Under the pieces are notes generated by a model. That model saw only the letters and a list, made by a program, of their open reading frames with translations. It was not told the DNA's origin and made no database searches. From positions 1-34,268 of the forward strand of contig DASPRQ010000056.1 in assembly GCA_035624355.1 (NCBI GenBank): a stretch of DNA of 34,268 nucleotides. The letters run 5' to 3'. The DNA comes from Usitatibacter sp035624355. GTDB taxonomy: Bacteria > Pseudomonadota > Gammaproteobacteria > Burkholderiales > Usitatibacteraceae. Within the stretch, counting starts at the first letter, position 1. Each line of letters begins with the position of its first letter. Of this stretch, positions 10,651 to 18,410 are shown piece after piece. Position numbers and translations under genes: made by a program.

Positions 10651-11528
10651 GCGACGAGCTCAAGCGCATCGCCGACCGCCTCGAGGGCCTTCTCGAGCGG
10701 ATCGACCGCCTCATGCCGCCGGGGGCGGGCGGCCCGGACTGGAAGGCCTCGACCGCCTTCCGCTGGCGCAAGCACGCGCGCGGCGGCTGGCTCGAGGTGG
10801 TTCGCCACCCGCACACGATCCGCTTCTCGGACCTGAAGGACGTCGACGAGCAGAAGCGGCGGCTGCGCGAGAACACCGCGCAGTTCGTGGCGGAGCGGCC
10901 CGCGAACAACGTGCTCCTCACGGGCGCGCGCGGCACCGGCAAGAGCTCGCTCGTGAAGGCCGCGCTCGCCGAGTTCGCGCCCAAGGGGCTGCGGCTGATC
11001 GAGGTCGACAAGCGCGACCTGGTGGACCTTCCCGAGATCGTGGACCTCGTCGCGGACCGGCGCGAGCGCTTCATCCTGTTCTGCGACGACCTCTCCTTCG
11101 AGGCCTCCGACGCGGGCTACAAGTCGCTCAAGGTCGCCCTCGACGGCTCCATCGCGGGCTCGGCCGACAACCTGCTCATCTACGCCACCTCCAACCGGCG
11201 CCACCTGATGCCCGAGTTCATGGACGAGAACCTCGAGGCGAAGCACGTGGGCGGCCAGATCCACCCCGGCGAGACGACCGAGGAGAAGATCTCGCTCTCG
11301 GAGCGCTTCGGACTGTGGCTCTCGTTCTATCCCTTCGACCAGGAGCAGTACCTGCACATCGCGGACCACTGGGTCGAGCGCCTGGGCGGCCGGCCCGACG
11401 AGGAGTCGCGCAAGGCCGCGCTCCTCTGGGCGCTCGAGCGCGGCTTCCGCAGCGGGCGCGTCGCGTGGCAGTTCGCGCGCGACTGGGTGGGCAGGCAGAA
11501 GACGGGATCCGCCGATAAACGACGATGA
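10647..11528 (+). CDS. DUF815 family AAA ATPase
   Basis: A 293-residue ATPase of the DUF815 family; cellular role unknown. The Walker A motif is LLTGARGTGKSSLV with K99, and the Walker B is FILFCDDLSFE with D147-D148. Downstream LLIYATSNRRHLMPEFMDEN corresponds to sensor I. The N-terminal part holds RFSDLKDVDEQKRRLRENT, typical of the family. The ATG overlaps the methyltransferase stop (ATGA). The position between argJ and the Nudix gene recurs in betaproteobacteria as far as I recall. The stop overlaps another ATG (ATGA at 11525), which opens only a 28-codon frame. Confidence 0.88.
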   Translation: MSDELKRIADRLEGLLERIDRLMPPGAGGPDWKASTAFRWRKHARGGWLEVVRHPHTIRFSDLKDVDEQKRRLRENTAQFVAERPANNVLLTGARGTGKSSLVKAALAEFAPKGLRLIEVDKRDLVDLPEIVDLVADRRERFILFCDDLSFEASDAGYKSLKVALDGSIAGSADNLLIYATSNRRHLMPEFMDENLEAKHVGGQIHPGETTEEKISLSERFGLWLSFYPFDQEQYLHIADHWVERLGGRPDEESRKAALLWALERGFRSGRVAWQFARDWVGRQKTGSADKRR

Positions 11529-11603
11529 ACGCGGGACACCCGGGCGCCGACATGGGGAGACGCGGAGCGTCGAGCGCCAGCCGCCCAAGAGTGGAGCCGG
11601 CGC

Positions 11604-12536
11604 TTGGCTGAGGGGAAGATCACCGAGGTCGCCGCGGCAGTGATCGAGCGCCCCGGCGAGTTCCTCCTCGCGCAGCGCCCCGCGGGCAAGCCCTATCCCG
11701 GCTACTGGGAATTCCCGGGCGGCAAGATCGAGCCCGGCGAGGACGCGGCCGCGGCGCTCGGGCGCGAGCTCCGCGAGGAGCTCGGTATCGTGGTGCGCGA
11801 GGCCGCGCCCTGGATCACGCGCGTCTACGCCTACACGCACGCGACGGTGCGCCTGCACTTCTTCCGGGTCGGCCGCTGGCAGGGGGAGCCGCAGCCGCTC
11901 GAGGATCAGGCGATCGCCTGGCAGCGCATCGGGGCGCCGGACGTGAGCCCGATGCTTCCCGCCAACGCGCCCGTTCTCGCGGCGCTCGCGCTTCCGGCGG
12001 TGATGGTGATCTCGAGCGCGGAGGCTCTCGGCATCGACGCGTGGATCGAGCGGCTCGCCGCGCGCGTGGCCGGGGAGCGGCTGCTGGTGCAGGTGCGCGA
12101 GAAGTCGATGCCGCGCCAGCGCATCCAGCACCTCGTCTCGCGGGCGCTCGCTCGCACGCAGCCCGCGGGTTCGCGCCTCGTGGTGAACAGCGACTGCGGC
12201 GACTTCCCGCAGGCCGACGGCGTGCACCTCACTTCGCGCGCGCTCATGCGGGCCGCGGGCCGTCCTGGCGCGGCGCTCGCCGGCGCCTCCTGCCACGACG
12301 ACGCCGAGCTCGAGCAGGCCGCGCGCCTCGGCCTCGACTACGCGGTGCTCGGACCCGTGAATCCCACCGCCTCGCACCCCGGCGCGACGCCCCTCGGATG
12401 GCAGCGTTTCGCCGAGCTCGCGGCCAATCGTCCCATGCCGGTGTATGCCATCGGCGGACTTGCCCGCGCCGACCTCCCCGAGGCACGCCGCCGCGGCGCC
12501 CACGGCGTGGCGCTGCTCAGCGCGGCTTTCGAGTAG
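11604..12536 (+). CDS. Nudix hydrolase (MutT-like) fused to thiamine phosphate synthase-like domain
   Basis: A 310-residue two-domain protein. Residues 1-130 are a MutT-type Nudix domain with an intact box from G40 to I62 (GGKIEPGED ... RELREELGI), predicted to hydrolyse oxidised nucleoside triphosphates such as 8-oxo-dGTP. Residues about 132-310 resemble ThiE (ADGVHLTS, GASCHDDAE, YAVLGPVNPTASHPG, VYAIGGL), a TIM barrel. Whether this half makes thiamine phosphate is unknown; such fusions are known in beta- and gammaproteobacteria. The start is TTG 11604 with GGAG 8 bases upstream; no in-frame ATG or GTG precedes the Nudix fold. It lies 75 bases after the ATPase gene. Confidence 0.88.
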   Translation: MAEGKITEVAAAVIERPGEFLLAQRPAGKPYPGYWEFPGGKIEPGEDAAAALGRELREELGIVVREAAPWITRVYAYTHATVRLHFFRVGRWQGEPQPLEDQAIAWQRIGAPDVSPMLPANAPVLAALALPAVMVISSAEALGIDAWIERLAARVAGERLLVQVREKSMPRQRIQHLVSRALARTQPAGSRLVVNSDCGDFPQADGVHLTSRALMRAAGRPGAALAGASCHDDAELEQAARLGLDYAVLGPVNPTASHPGATPLGWQRFAELAANRPMPVYAIGGLARADLPEARRRGAHGVALLSAAFE

Positions 12537-12566
12537 GCGGCCGGCCGGCGCCGAAGAGGGCGGCGA

Positions 12567-13259
12567 TCATGCGTCGCGGCCGAGGAGCGGTCGCACGTCA
12601 AGGCGCTCGGCGAGCTCGCGCGGATCGGGCGGGTCGCCCCACGGCAGGCGCCCGAGGAGCGGCGCGCGCAGCCTCGCGCGCAGCGCCGCGACGTTCTCGT
12701 CGGGCACGGCCATCGCGGGATCGACCTCGTTGGCGATCCACCCCGCGAGCGCGAGACCCGCGCCTTCGATCGCGCGCGCCGTGAGGAGAGCGTGGTTGAG
12801 GCAGCCCAGCCGCAATCCCACCACGAGCACGACCGGCAGTCCCACCGCGCGCGCGAGATCCGCCGTGTCGAGCGCGTCGCCGAGCGGCACCAGGAAGCCG
12901 CCCACGCCTTCGACGACCAGGAACCGGCCGCCCGGGGACGCGGCCTCGAGCGCTGCGAGGACGGGCTCGAGCTTGATGCGCCGTCCCTCGCGCGCCGCGG
13001 CGATGTGCGGCGCCATGGGCTCGGCGAGCAGCACCGGGGTCACGCGGTCGATGTCGTCGAGGGCGAGCCCCGCCGCGTCCATGAGGGCGACGCTGTCCTC
13101 GTTGACCCGCAGGCCCGAGCGCTCCACCGCACCCGCGGCAACGGGCTTCATCGGCGCCACGCGCTCGCCGGCTGAGCGCAGCGCATGGATCAACGCGCAA
13201 GCCGCGATTGTCTTGCCCACGCCCGTGTCGGTGCCGGTGACGAAGACGCCGCGCCTCAT
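12567..13259 (-). CDS. bioD: Dethiobiotin synthetase BioD
   Basis: This ATP-dependent enzyme closes the ureido ring of dethiobiotin from 7,8-diaminopelargonate and CO2, the step before BioB. The P-loop is GTDTGVGKT (residues 9-17, K16). Further signatures are PMKPVAAG and VVEGVGGFLVPL, followed by LVVGLRLGCLNHALLT. The 230 residues match the family. ATG 13257-13259 overlaps the bioC stop in ATGA, so translation is coupled. It is last in bioB-bioF-bioC-bioD; bioA is not in the window and must lie elsewhere or be replaced. Confidence 0.95.
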   Translation of the reverse strand: MRRGVFVTGTDTGVGKTIAACALIHALRSAGERVAPMKPVAAGAVERSGLRVNEDSVALMDAAGLALDDIDRVTPVLLAEPMAPHIAAAREGRRIKLEPVLAALEAASPGGRFLVVEGVGGFLVPLGDALDTADLARAVGLPVVLVVGLRLGCLNHALLTARAIEGAGLALAGWIANEVDPAMAVPDENVAALRARLRAPLLGRLPWGDPPDPRELAERLDVRPLLGRDA

Positions 13260-14131
13260 CGGCGGCCCCGGGGCTCGAAGGCGATCACGTGGCGGCCGTC
13301 GGCGATGCGCTTCGGCGCCTCCTTCCACGCATGCCCGTAGACCACCTCGAACGTGGCGGGCAGCGCGTCTCCCCGGCGCTCGCCCTCGTAGCGCTCGGCC
13401 ATGCGCCGCCAGCGTGCCCGGCCGCCGAGGGAGCGCGGGCGGCCGGGCAGCACGTTGCGCCCGCCGCCCGCCCTGAGGTCGCGCGCCAGGGCCTCGACGC
13501 TCGAGTACTCGAGCCGGATCATCTCCATCTCCATGACCGGATCGGCGAAGCCCGCGGCCACCAGCGCGTCGCCGAGGTCGTGCATGTCGACGAACGCGTT
13601 CACGTGATCGGCATCGTCGGCCGCCGCGAACGCCGCCCGCAGCTCCTTGAGCGTGTCGGGACCGCAGGTCGAGAAGAGGAAGAGGCCGCCCACCTCGAGC
13701 ACGCGCGCGACCTCCGCGAACACCTTCGCCGCGTCGCACCACTGGAGCATGAGGTTGGAGAACGCGAGCTGCGCGCAGCCCGCCGCGAGGGGAAGGCGCT
13801 CGGCGTCGGCGCACGCGAGGAGCGGAGCGGAGCGGCCGATCACGCGCCGCCACCACGAGGCGCGCCGGCGCGCCTCGAGCAGCATCGGCCGGGCCGCGTC
13901 GATCCCGACGAGCTGCGCGCGCGGAAAGCGCTCGCGCAGCCCGCCGAAGGCGAGCCCGGTGCCGCAGCCCAGGTCGATCGCGCGCGCCGGGTCGATGCGC
14001 ATGGGCTCGAGGTGCTGCAGGAGCCGCGATGCGACTTCGCCCTGCAGGACGGCGTGGCGGTCGTAGGCGGCGGCCGCGCGGCCGAAGGAGCGCCGCACCG
14101 CGCGCTTGTCGGGAACGCCGCCTTCGGGCAC
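13256..14131 (-). CDS. bioC: Malonyl-ACP O-methyltransferase BioC
   Basis: BioC methylates malonyl-ACP so that fatty-acid synthesis can build the pimelate chain of biotin. The protein of 291 residues starts VPEGGVPDKRAVRRSFGRAAAAYDRHA, where the RRSFGRAAAAYDRHA motif is diagnostic of BioC. SAM motif I is DLGCGTG (53-59); FSNLMLQWCDA is the post-motif region. GTG 14131 is preceded by GAGGGGG at suitable spacing, 11 bases after the bioF stop. No bioH esterase gene is adjacent, so the methyl ester must be removed by an enzyme encoded elsewhere. Confidence 0.93.
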   Translation of the reverse strand: MPEGGVPDKRAVRRSFGRAAAAYDRHAVLQGEVASRLLQHLEPMRIDPARAIDLGCGTGLAFGGLRERFPRAQLVGIDAARPMLLEARRRASWWRRVIGRSAPLLACADAERLPLAAGCAQLAFSNLMLQWCDAAKVFAEVARVLEVGGLFLFSTCGPDTLKELRAAFAAADDADHVNAFVDMHDLGDALVAAGFADPVMEMEMIRLEYSSVEALARDLRAGGGRNVLPGRPRSLGGRARWRRMAERYEGERRGDALPATFEVVYGHAWKEAPKRIADGRHVIAFEPRGRR

Positions 14132-14142
14132 GGCGCGCCCCC

Positions 14143-15303
14143 TCAGCCGAGCGATTGGGCGAGCGCGCGCGCGAGCCGCTCGACGTCGTCGCGCTCGTGG
14201 CCCGCGGACAGCGAAACACGCAGGCGCGAGGTCCCCTGCGGCACCGTGGGCGGCCGGATCGCGGGGACGAGGAAGCCGCGCTCGAGGAGGCGCGCCGAGA
14301 CCTCGAGGGCGCGGGCCGCCTCCCCCAGGATGATGGGCTGGATCGCGGTATCCGACGGCAGGACCGGCACCCCGAGCCCGGCGCATGCCGCGCGGAACTC
14401 GCCGATGCGGCTGCGCAGCCGGGCGACGAGGGCAGGATCGCGCTCGACCCGATCGAGCGCCGCGCAGGCCGCTGCCGCCAGCAGGGGCGGAAGCGCCGTG
14501 GAAAAGACGTACGTGCGTGCGCGCTGCAGCAGCCACTCGATCGTGTCGGGGGCGCCGCCCACGAACGCGCCGTAGCCGCCCAGGGCCTTGCCGAGCGTCG
14601 CCATGTAGACCATGCGCGGCGAGGCGAGGCCGAAGTGCTCGAGGCTCCCGCGGCCGCACGCGCCCAGCACGCCGATGCCGTGGGCGTCGTCGACCACGAG
14701 CCAGGCGTCGTGGCGCTCGCACAGCGCGAGCATCTCCGGCAGGGGCGCCACGTCCCCGTCCATGCTGAAGACCGCGTCGGTGGCCACGATGCGCACTACC
14801 GCCTTCGACGCCTCGAGGGCACGCCCGAGCGCGGCGATGTCCACGTGTGCGTAGCGCGTGTAGACGGAGCGCGACAGGCGCGCGCCGTCGTGCAGGCAGG
14901 CGTGATTGAGCCGGTCGCCGAAGATCTCCGCCTCGGGGCCGCCCAGCACCGTGAGGATCCCGATGTTGGCGGCGTAACCGCTTCCGAAGAGCAGCGCGCG
15001 CGGCAGCCCGCAGAAAGCGGCGAAGCGCCGCTCGGCATCCTCGTGCGCGCGCAGGTGCCCGCTCACCAGGGGCGAAGCGCCGGAGCCGGTGCCGAATTCG
15101 TCGAGGCTGCGGTGCACGGCTCGGGCGAGCCCCGGATCGTTCGCGAGGCCCAGATAGTCGTTGCTCGAGAAGTTCACGAGCTCGCGCCCGTCCAGGCGCA
15201 CGCGCGGGCCCTGGGGCGAATCGAGCACGCGGCGCGTGCGGCGCAGGTCGTCGCGCTCGAGCGCGGCCAGCTTTCCGGCGAGCCCGTCCACCGACGCGGC
15301 CAT
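14143..15303 (-). CDS. bioF: 8-amino-7-oxononanoate synthase BioF
   Basis: A PLP enzyme that condenses pimeloyl-ACP (or -CoA) with alanine in biotin synthesis. It has 386 residues, the family norm. Motifs: NFSSNDYLGLA near the N-terminus, GTGSGASPLVSGH for substrate binding, DDAHGIGVLG with the cofactor aspartate, and K239 in TLGKALGGYGAF forming the PLP aldimine. ATG 15303 lies 5 bases after the bioB stop. It belongs to the alpha-oxoamine synthase family; the operon context makes BioF rather than glycine C-acetyltransferase the clear choice. Confidence 0.96.
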   Translation of the reverse strand: MAASVDGLAGKLAALERDDLRRTRRVLDSPQGPRVRLDGRELVNFSSNDYLGLANDPGLARAVHRSLDEFGTGSGASPLVSGHLRAHEDAERRFAAFCGLPRALLFGSGYAANIGILTVLGGPEAEIFGDRLNHACLHDGARLSRSVYTRYAHVDIAALGRALEASKAVVRIVATDAVFSMDGDVAPLPEMLALCERHDAWLVVDDAHGIGVLGACGRGSLEHFGLASPRMVYMATLGKALGGYGAFVGGAPDTIEWLLQRARTYVFSTALPPLLAAAACAALDRVERDPALVARLRSRIGEFRAACAGLGVPVLPSDTAIQPIILGEAARALEVSARLLERGFLVPAIRPPTVPQGTSRLRVSLSAGHERDDVERLARALAQSLG

Positions 15304-15308
15304 GGGCC

Positions 15309-16283
15309 TCAGGCGGGATCGAGGCCGAGCGCCGCGAGGAGCGCGTCGTCGCGCTCGACGTCGGGATTGCCCGTCGTGAGCAGCTTCTCGCCGTAGAAGA
15401 TCGAGTTGGCCCCCGCGAAGAAGCACAGCGCCTGCACCGCCTCGCCCATCGCCGCGCGGCCGGCGGACAGGCGCACGACGCTCGCGGGCATCAGGATGCG
15501 CGCGACCGCGACGGTGCGCACGAACTCCATCCACGACAGCTTCTCGCTGCCGTCGAGCGGAGTGCCTTCGACCTGCACGAGGTCGTTGACGGGAACCGAC
15601 TCGGGCTGCGGATCGAGGCTCGCGAGTTGCGCGAGCAGCCCCGCGCGGCCCGCGCGCGATTCGCCCAGCCCGACGATGCCGCCGCAGCACACCTTGAGTC
15701 CCGCGGAACGCACGCGCCCGAGCGTGTCGAGGCGGTCCTGGTAGTCGCGCGTGGTGATCACGCGGCCGTAGAACTCCGGCGCGGTGTCGAGGTTGTGGTT
15801 GTAGTAGTCGAGCCCGGCCTCGCGCAGCTGCTCGGCCTGGCCGTCGCGCAGCATCCCGAGCGTGCAGCAGGTCTCGAGGCCGAGCGACTTCACGCCGCGC
15901 ACCATGTCGAGCACGGGGGCGAGGTCGCGCGCCTTCGGCCCGCGCCACGCCGCGCCCATGCAGAATCGGGTAGCGCCGTGCGCTTTCGCGATGCGCGCCG
16001 CTTCGAGCACCTCATCGAGCGGGAGGAGGTCCTGGCTCTCCACCCCCGTGTGATAGCGTGCCGCCTGCGGGCAGTAGCCGCAGTCCTCGGGGCACCCCCC
16101 CGTCTTGATCGACAGCAGCGTCGAGCGCTGGATGCGCCGCGGATCGAAGCGCGCGCGATGGACGGTATGCGCCTGGTAGAGCAGCTCGTTGAAGGGAAGC
16201 GCGTATAGATGGAGCGCGCGGGCGCGCAGCTCCTCGACGCGGGGGTCGGGGGCCTGGGCGGGATGGAAGGCGACGGTATCCAC
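15309..16283 (-). CDS. bioB: Biotin synthase BioB
   Basis: A radical-SAM enzyme that inserts sulfur into dethiobiotin. The radical-SAM cysteines are C64, C68 and C71 in GGCPEDCGYCPQ, and TCCTLGML, YNHNLDT and VPVNDLVQVEGTPL are family motifs. I choose GTG 16281-16283 (324 residues) because GAGGAG lies immediately upstream (16287-16292, a short 3-base spacer) and because a TTGACA promoter lies inside the alternative longer frame that would start at ATG 16376. First gene of the bio operon; divergent from comF. Confidence 0.94.
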   Translation of the reverse strand: MDTVAFHPAQAPDPRVEELRARALHLYALPFNELLYQAHTVHRARFDPRRIQRSTLLSIKTGGCPEDCGYCPQAARYHTGVESQDLLPLDEVLEAARIAKAHGATRFCMGAAWRGPKARDLAPVLDMVRGVKSLGLETCCTLGMLRDGQAEQLREAGLDYYNHNLDTAPEFYGRVITTRDYQDRLDTLGRVRSAGLKVCCGGIVGLGESRAGRAGLLAQLASLDPQPESVPVNDLVQVEGTPLDGSEKLSWMEFVRTVAVARILMPASVVRLSAGRAAMGEAVQALCFFAGANSIFYGEKLLTTGNPDVERDDALLAALGLDPA

Positions 16284-16306
16284 GAGCTCCTCTTGCAAGG
16301 CTCTGA

Positions 16307-16335
16307 TTGTTCTGACTGTTTCGTGAGATGTCAAA
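16307..16335 (-). promoter_or_regulatory. Promoter of the bio operon
   Basis: On the minus strand a perfect TTGACA (16333-16328, overlapping the comF ATG on the other strand) is followed after 17 bases by AACAAT (16310-16305). Predicted start of transcription is near 16298, giving a leader of about 15 bases with GAGGAG just ahead of the bioB GTG. A BirA-type operator was not recognisable. Confidence 0.6.
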
Positions 16336-17053
16336 TTTCTTCCGGGTTGGAGCCTTGCAGCTGCCTCATTTTTCATCACTGCCGTCCGTGTGGGCGGAGG
16401 ACTGCGTCCTGTGTCTGGCCCCCGCCGGAGAGGGGCTCGTGTGCCCGGAATGCCGTGCGAGGCTTCCGGCGGCCCGGCGCGCCTGTCCTGGCTGCGCCCT
16501 GGCAACGGCCGCGGACGGCCTCTGCGCAGGTTGTCGCACCCGGCCCTTCGCATTCGATGCCGCGCTGGCGCGCTTCGAGTACCGCTTCCCCGTGGACCGC
16601 CTGGTCCAGCGCTTCAAGTACGCCGGGGACCTCGCCGTGGGACGCTGGCTCGCCGACGAGCTCGCCATGCGCGTGGGGCCGGAGCCGCGGCCGGACCTGC
16701 TCGTCGCGCCGCCGCTCGCGCCGGCGCGGCTGCGCGAGCGCGGCTTCAACCAGGCGCTCGAGGTGGCGCGGCAAATAGGGCGGCGCATCGGCGTTCGCAC
16801 GTCGGCGACCGGCCTGCGTCGTCTCCGCGAGACTCCCCCGCAGGAGGGCCTCACGCGCCGGGAGCGTCGGGCGAACCTGCGCGGGGCCTTCGGTTGCGAC
16901 CTCGCGCTCGGCGGGGCGCACGTGGCGATCGTCGACGACGTGGTCACCACCGGGGCGACGGCCGACGCCCTCGCCCGGGTGCTCAAGGCCCGGGGCGCCG
17001 GGCACGTCGCGGTGTGGGCGCTCGCTCGCGCGCCGGAGCCCGCCGAGCGCTAA
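16328..17053 (+). CDS. comF: ComF family amidophosphoribosyltransferase-like protein
   Basis: A protein of up to 241 residues of the ComF/GntX family, linked to natural DNA uptake in some bacteria. It has an N-terminal zinc-ribbon (CVLC ... CPEC ... CPGC ... CAGC) and a C-terminal type I phosphoribosyltransferase domain with VAIVDDVVTTGATADA (D203-D204). LVAPPLAPARLRERGFNQ is also typical. The start is uncertain: ATG 16328 overlaps the bio promoter and lacks a good Shine-Dalgarno; GTG 16388 just before the zinc ribbon is an alternative. The trmL gene follows after 4 bases. Confidence 0.88.
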   Translation: MSNFFRVGALQLPHFSSLPSVWAEDCVLCLAPAGEGLVCPECRARLPAARRACPGCALATAADGLCAGCRTRPFAFDAALARFEYRFPVDRLVQRFKYAGDLAVGRWLADELAMRVGPEPRPDLLVAPPLAPARLRERGFNQALEVARQIGRRIGVRTSATGLRRLRETPPQEGLTRRERRANLRGAFGCDLALGGAHVAIVDDVVTTGATADALARVLKARGAGHVAVWALARAPEPAER

Positions 17054-17057
17054 CCGC

Positions 17058-17522
17058 GTGTTCGACGTCGTCCTGTTCCGGCCCGAGATCCCGCCGAATG
17101 CCGGCAACGTGATCCGCCTCTGCGCCAACGCCGGCGCCCGGCTCCACCTCGTGGAGCCGCTGGGGTTCTCGATGGACGACCGGCAGCTGCGCCGCGCGGG
17201 ACTCGACTACCGCGAGCTCGCCACGGTGGTCGTGCATCGCGACTGGGATGCATGCCTCGCGGCCCTCGCCGGCCGGCGCCTCTTCGCGGTTTCGGCGCGC
17301 GGGACCGTGCCCTACGCGGAGGTCGCCTATGCGGCCGGGGACGCGTTCGTCTTCGGCGCCGAAACCGCGGGACTCCCCGACGAGATCCTCTCCGCATTTC
17401 CCGAGCAGCGCCGCCTGAGGCTGCCCATGCGCTCCGGCAACCGGAGCCTCAACCTTTCCAACGCCGTGGCGGTGGTGGTCTACGAGGCCTGGCGCCAGCG
17501 CGGCTTTGCCGGCGGAGCCTGA
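17058..17522 (+). CDS. trmL: tRNA (cytidine/uridine-34 2'-O)-methyltransferase TrmL
   Basis: A 154-residue SPOUT methyltransferase that methylates the ribose of the wobble base in certain leucine tRNAs. The start VFDVVLFRPEIPPNAGNVIRL and the knot motifs VFGAETAGLP, LPMRSGNRSLNLSNAVAV are diagnostic; the last two form the deep trefoil knot that binds SAM. The length equals the family norm. The start is GTG 17058, 4 bases after comF, with weak ribosome binding, so coupling to comF is likely. Confidence 0.95.
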   Translation: MFDVVLFRPEIPPNAGNVIRLCANAGARLHLVEPLGFSMDDRQLRRAGLDYRELATVVVHRDWDACLAALAGRRLFAVSARGTVPYAEVAYAAGDAFVFGAETAGLPDEILSAFPEQRRLRLPMRSGNRSLNLSNAVAVVVYEAWRQRGFAGGA

Positions 17523-17542
17523 ATCCCGACGAGCGGCCGCTT

Positions 17543-17565
17543 CAGAGCCACGAACGGCAGCTCTG
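17543..17565 (+). terminator. Weak hairpin after trmL
   Basis: CAGAGC (17543-17548) pairs with GCTCTG (17560-17565) around an 11-base loop, followed by only TTA. It could end the comF-trmL transcript but is weak. Confidence 0.3.
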
Positions 17566-17730
17566 TTACGGCGCGGTTACCGCTGAAATCCCGCGGCCGA
17601 CGAAAATCCAGTCAAAACAGGGGCTTCTGTGCGGAACTTCACAGCTTTCGGAGGGCTGCGCGCGCCTAATGGGCACCGTAGCAAAGGCCCCCAAGGCCGC
17701 ATCCGACCAACTTTGTGAAGGAGTTCCCCA
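17566..17730 (+). other. Untranslated leader of the subunit operon
   Basis: About 165 bases without a credible gene precede the first subunit gene, probably holding its promoter and a leader. I see an inverted repeat CTGTG-N8-CACAG (17627-17644), possibly an operator or hairpin, and AAGGAG (17718-17723) 7 bases before the ATG, the best ribosome-binding site in this block. No convincing -35/-10 pair was found. Confidence 0.4.
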
Positions 17731-18342
17731 ATGAAAACCAAGATCCTGAAAGCGGCGCTGGCGATGAGTCTCGGTGCGTCCCTCTCCGCAGCGCTTCCGG
17801 CGCATGCCGAATCGACGACGGTCACCGGCGGCGGCGCGCTCAGCGCTCCCGCGCACCTCGATTTCTCGATCGTGATCCCCCGCTTCCTCACGTTCCGCGT
17901 GGGTACGGTGGGCGCGACGATCGACCAGATCACGTTTACCGTGCCGGCGGCCAACGTCGGTAACGCCACCCCGGTCGCGGGCACGGGCGGCGACGCCGGC
18001 GGCGGCTCGGCGGCGAACGTCTCGGTCCTCGGCAACGGCGGCCAGATCACGATCACGGAGAGCAACAACGGCACCGGCACCGGTCTGCAGCACGCGACCC
18101 TGGCCGACACCATCAGCTACTCCCAGATCACGACGACTTCGAGCGACACCACGAACCTGCAGCGTCCGGTCCTTTCGGACGCGGGCGGCAACACGAGCCA
18201 GCCGGTGCTGAACGCCGGCAACGTGACGAACCGCTCGGCGGTGTGGACCTACGCGTACGCGAACAGCAACGTCGTCTCGGCCGGTACCTACGGTACGAGC
18301 GCCAAGGGTGGCCGCGTCACGTATACTGCCTCCATGCCGTAA
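17731..18342 (+). CDS. Secreted beta-rich structural subunit 1 (pilin-like)
   Basis: A 203-residue exported protein, proposed major subunit of a surface fibre. The signal peptide is MKTKILKAALAMSLGASLSA then ALPAHA, cut after A26. The mature part has no cysteine, is rich in Thr, Ser, Gly, Asn and Val, and is predicted all beta. It contains DFSIVIPRFLTFRVG, ATIDQITFTVPAANVGN, TISYSQITTTSS and ends in NVVSAGTYGTSAKGG then RVTYTASMP. The ending recalls the last strand (AGTY..TVTVT) of spore-coat-U/Csu-type pilins, but no family is recognised with certainty. It has a strong Shine-Dalgarno and is followed by an intrinsic terminator, which suggests abundant expression. Confidence 0.8.
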   Translation: MKTKILKAALAMSLGASLSAALPAHAESTTVTGGGALSAPAHLDFSIVIPRFLTFRVGTVGATIDQITFTVPAANVGNATPVAGTGGDAGGGSAANVSVLGNGGQITITESNNGTGTGLQHATLADTISYSQITTTSSDTTNLQRPVLSDAGGNTSQPVLNAGNVTNRSAVWTYAYANSNVVSAGTYGTSAKGGRVTYTASMP

Positions 18343-18370
18343 GCGCTGCATCGGCGATCAGGACCATCGG

Positions 18371-18404
18371 AAGGCCGGGGCAGCGCGAGCGCTCCGGCCT
18401 TTTT
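18371..18404 (+). terminator. Strong intrinsic terminator between subunit 1 and subunit 2
   Basis: AAGGCCGG (18371-18378) pairs with CCGGCCTT (18394-18401); inside, AGCG pairs with CGCT around CGAG, with GGC bulged. A run of five T (18400-18404) ends it. It lies 29 bases after the subunit 1 stop and 7 bases before the subunit 2 ATG, so the downstream genes are either read through at low level or have their own promoter. Confidence 0.8.
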
Positions 18405-18410
18405 CATGCC

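Noticed and set aside
16284..16376. Longer bioB starting at ATG 16376
   Set aside because: It would contain the TTGACA promoter and overlap comF, and the extra residues are not typical of BioB.
17566..17730. Cyclic-di-GMP (GEMM) riboswitch or sigma-54 promoter ahead of the subunit operon
   Set aside because: A few fragments (GGTTACCG, GCAAAG, GGGCACC) looked suggestive, but they are in the wrong order for GEMM and the GG-to-GC spacing does not fit a -24/-12 element.
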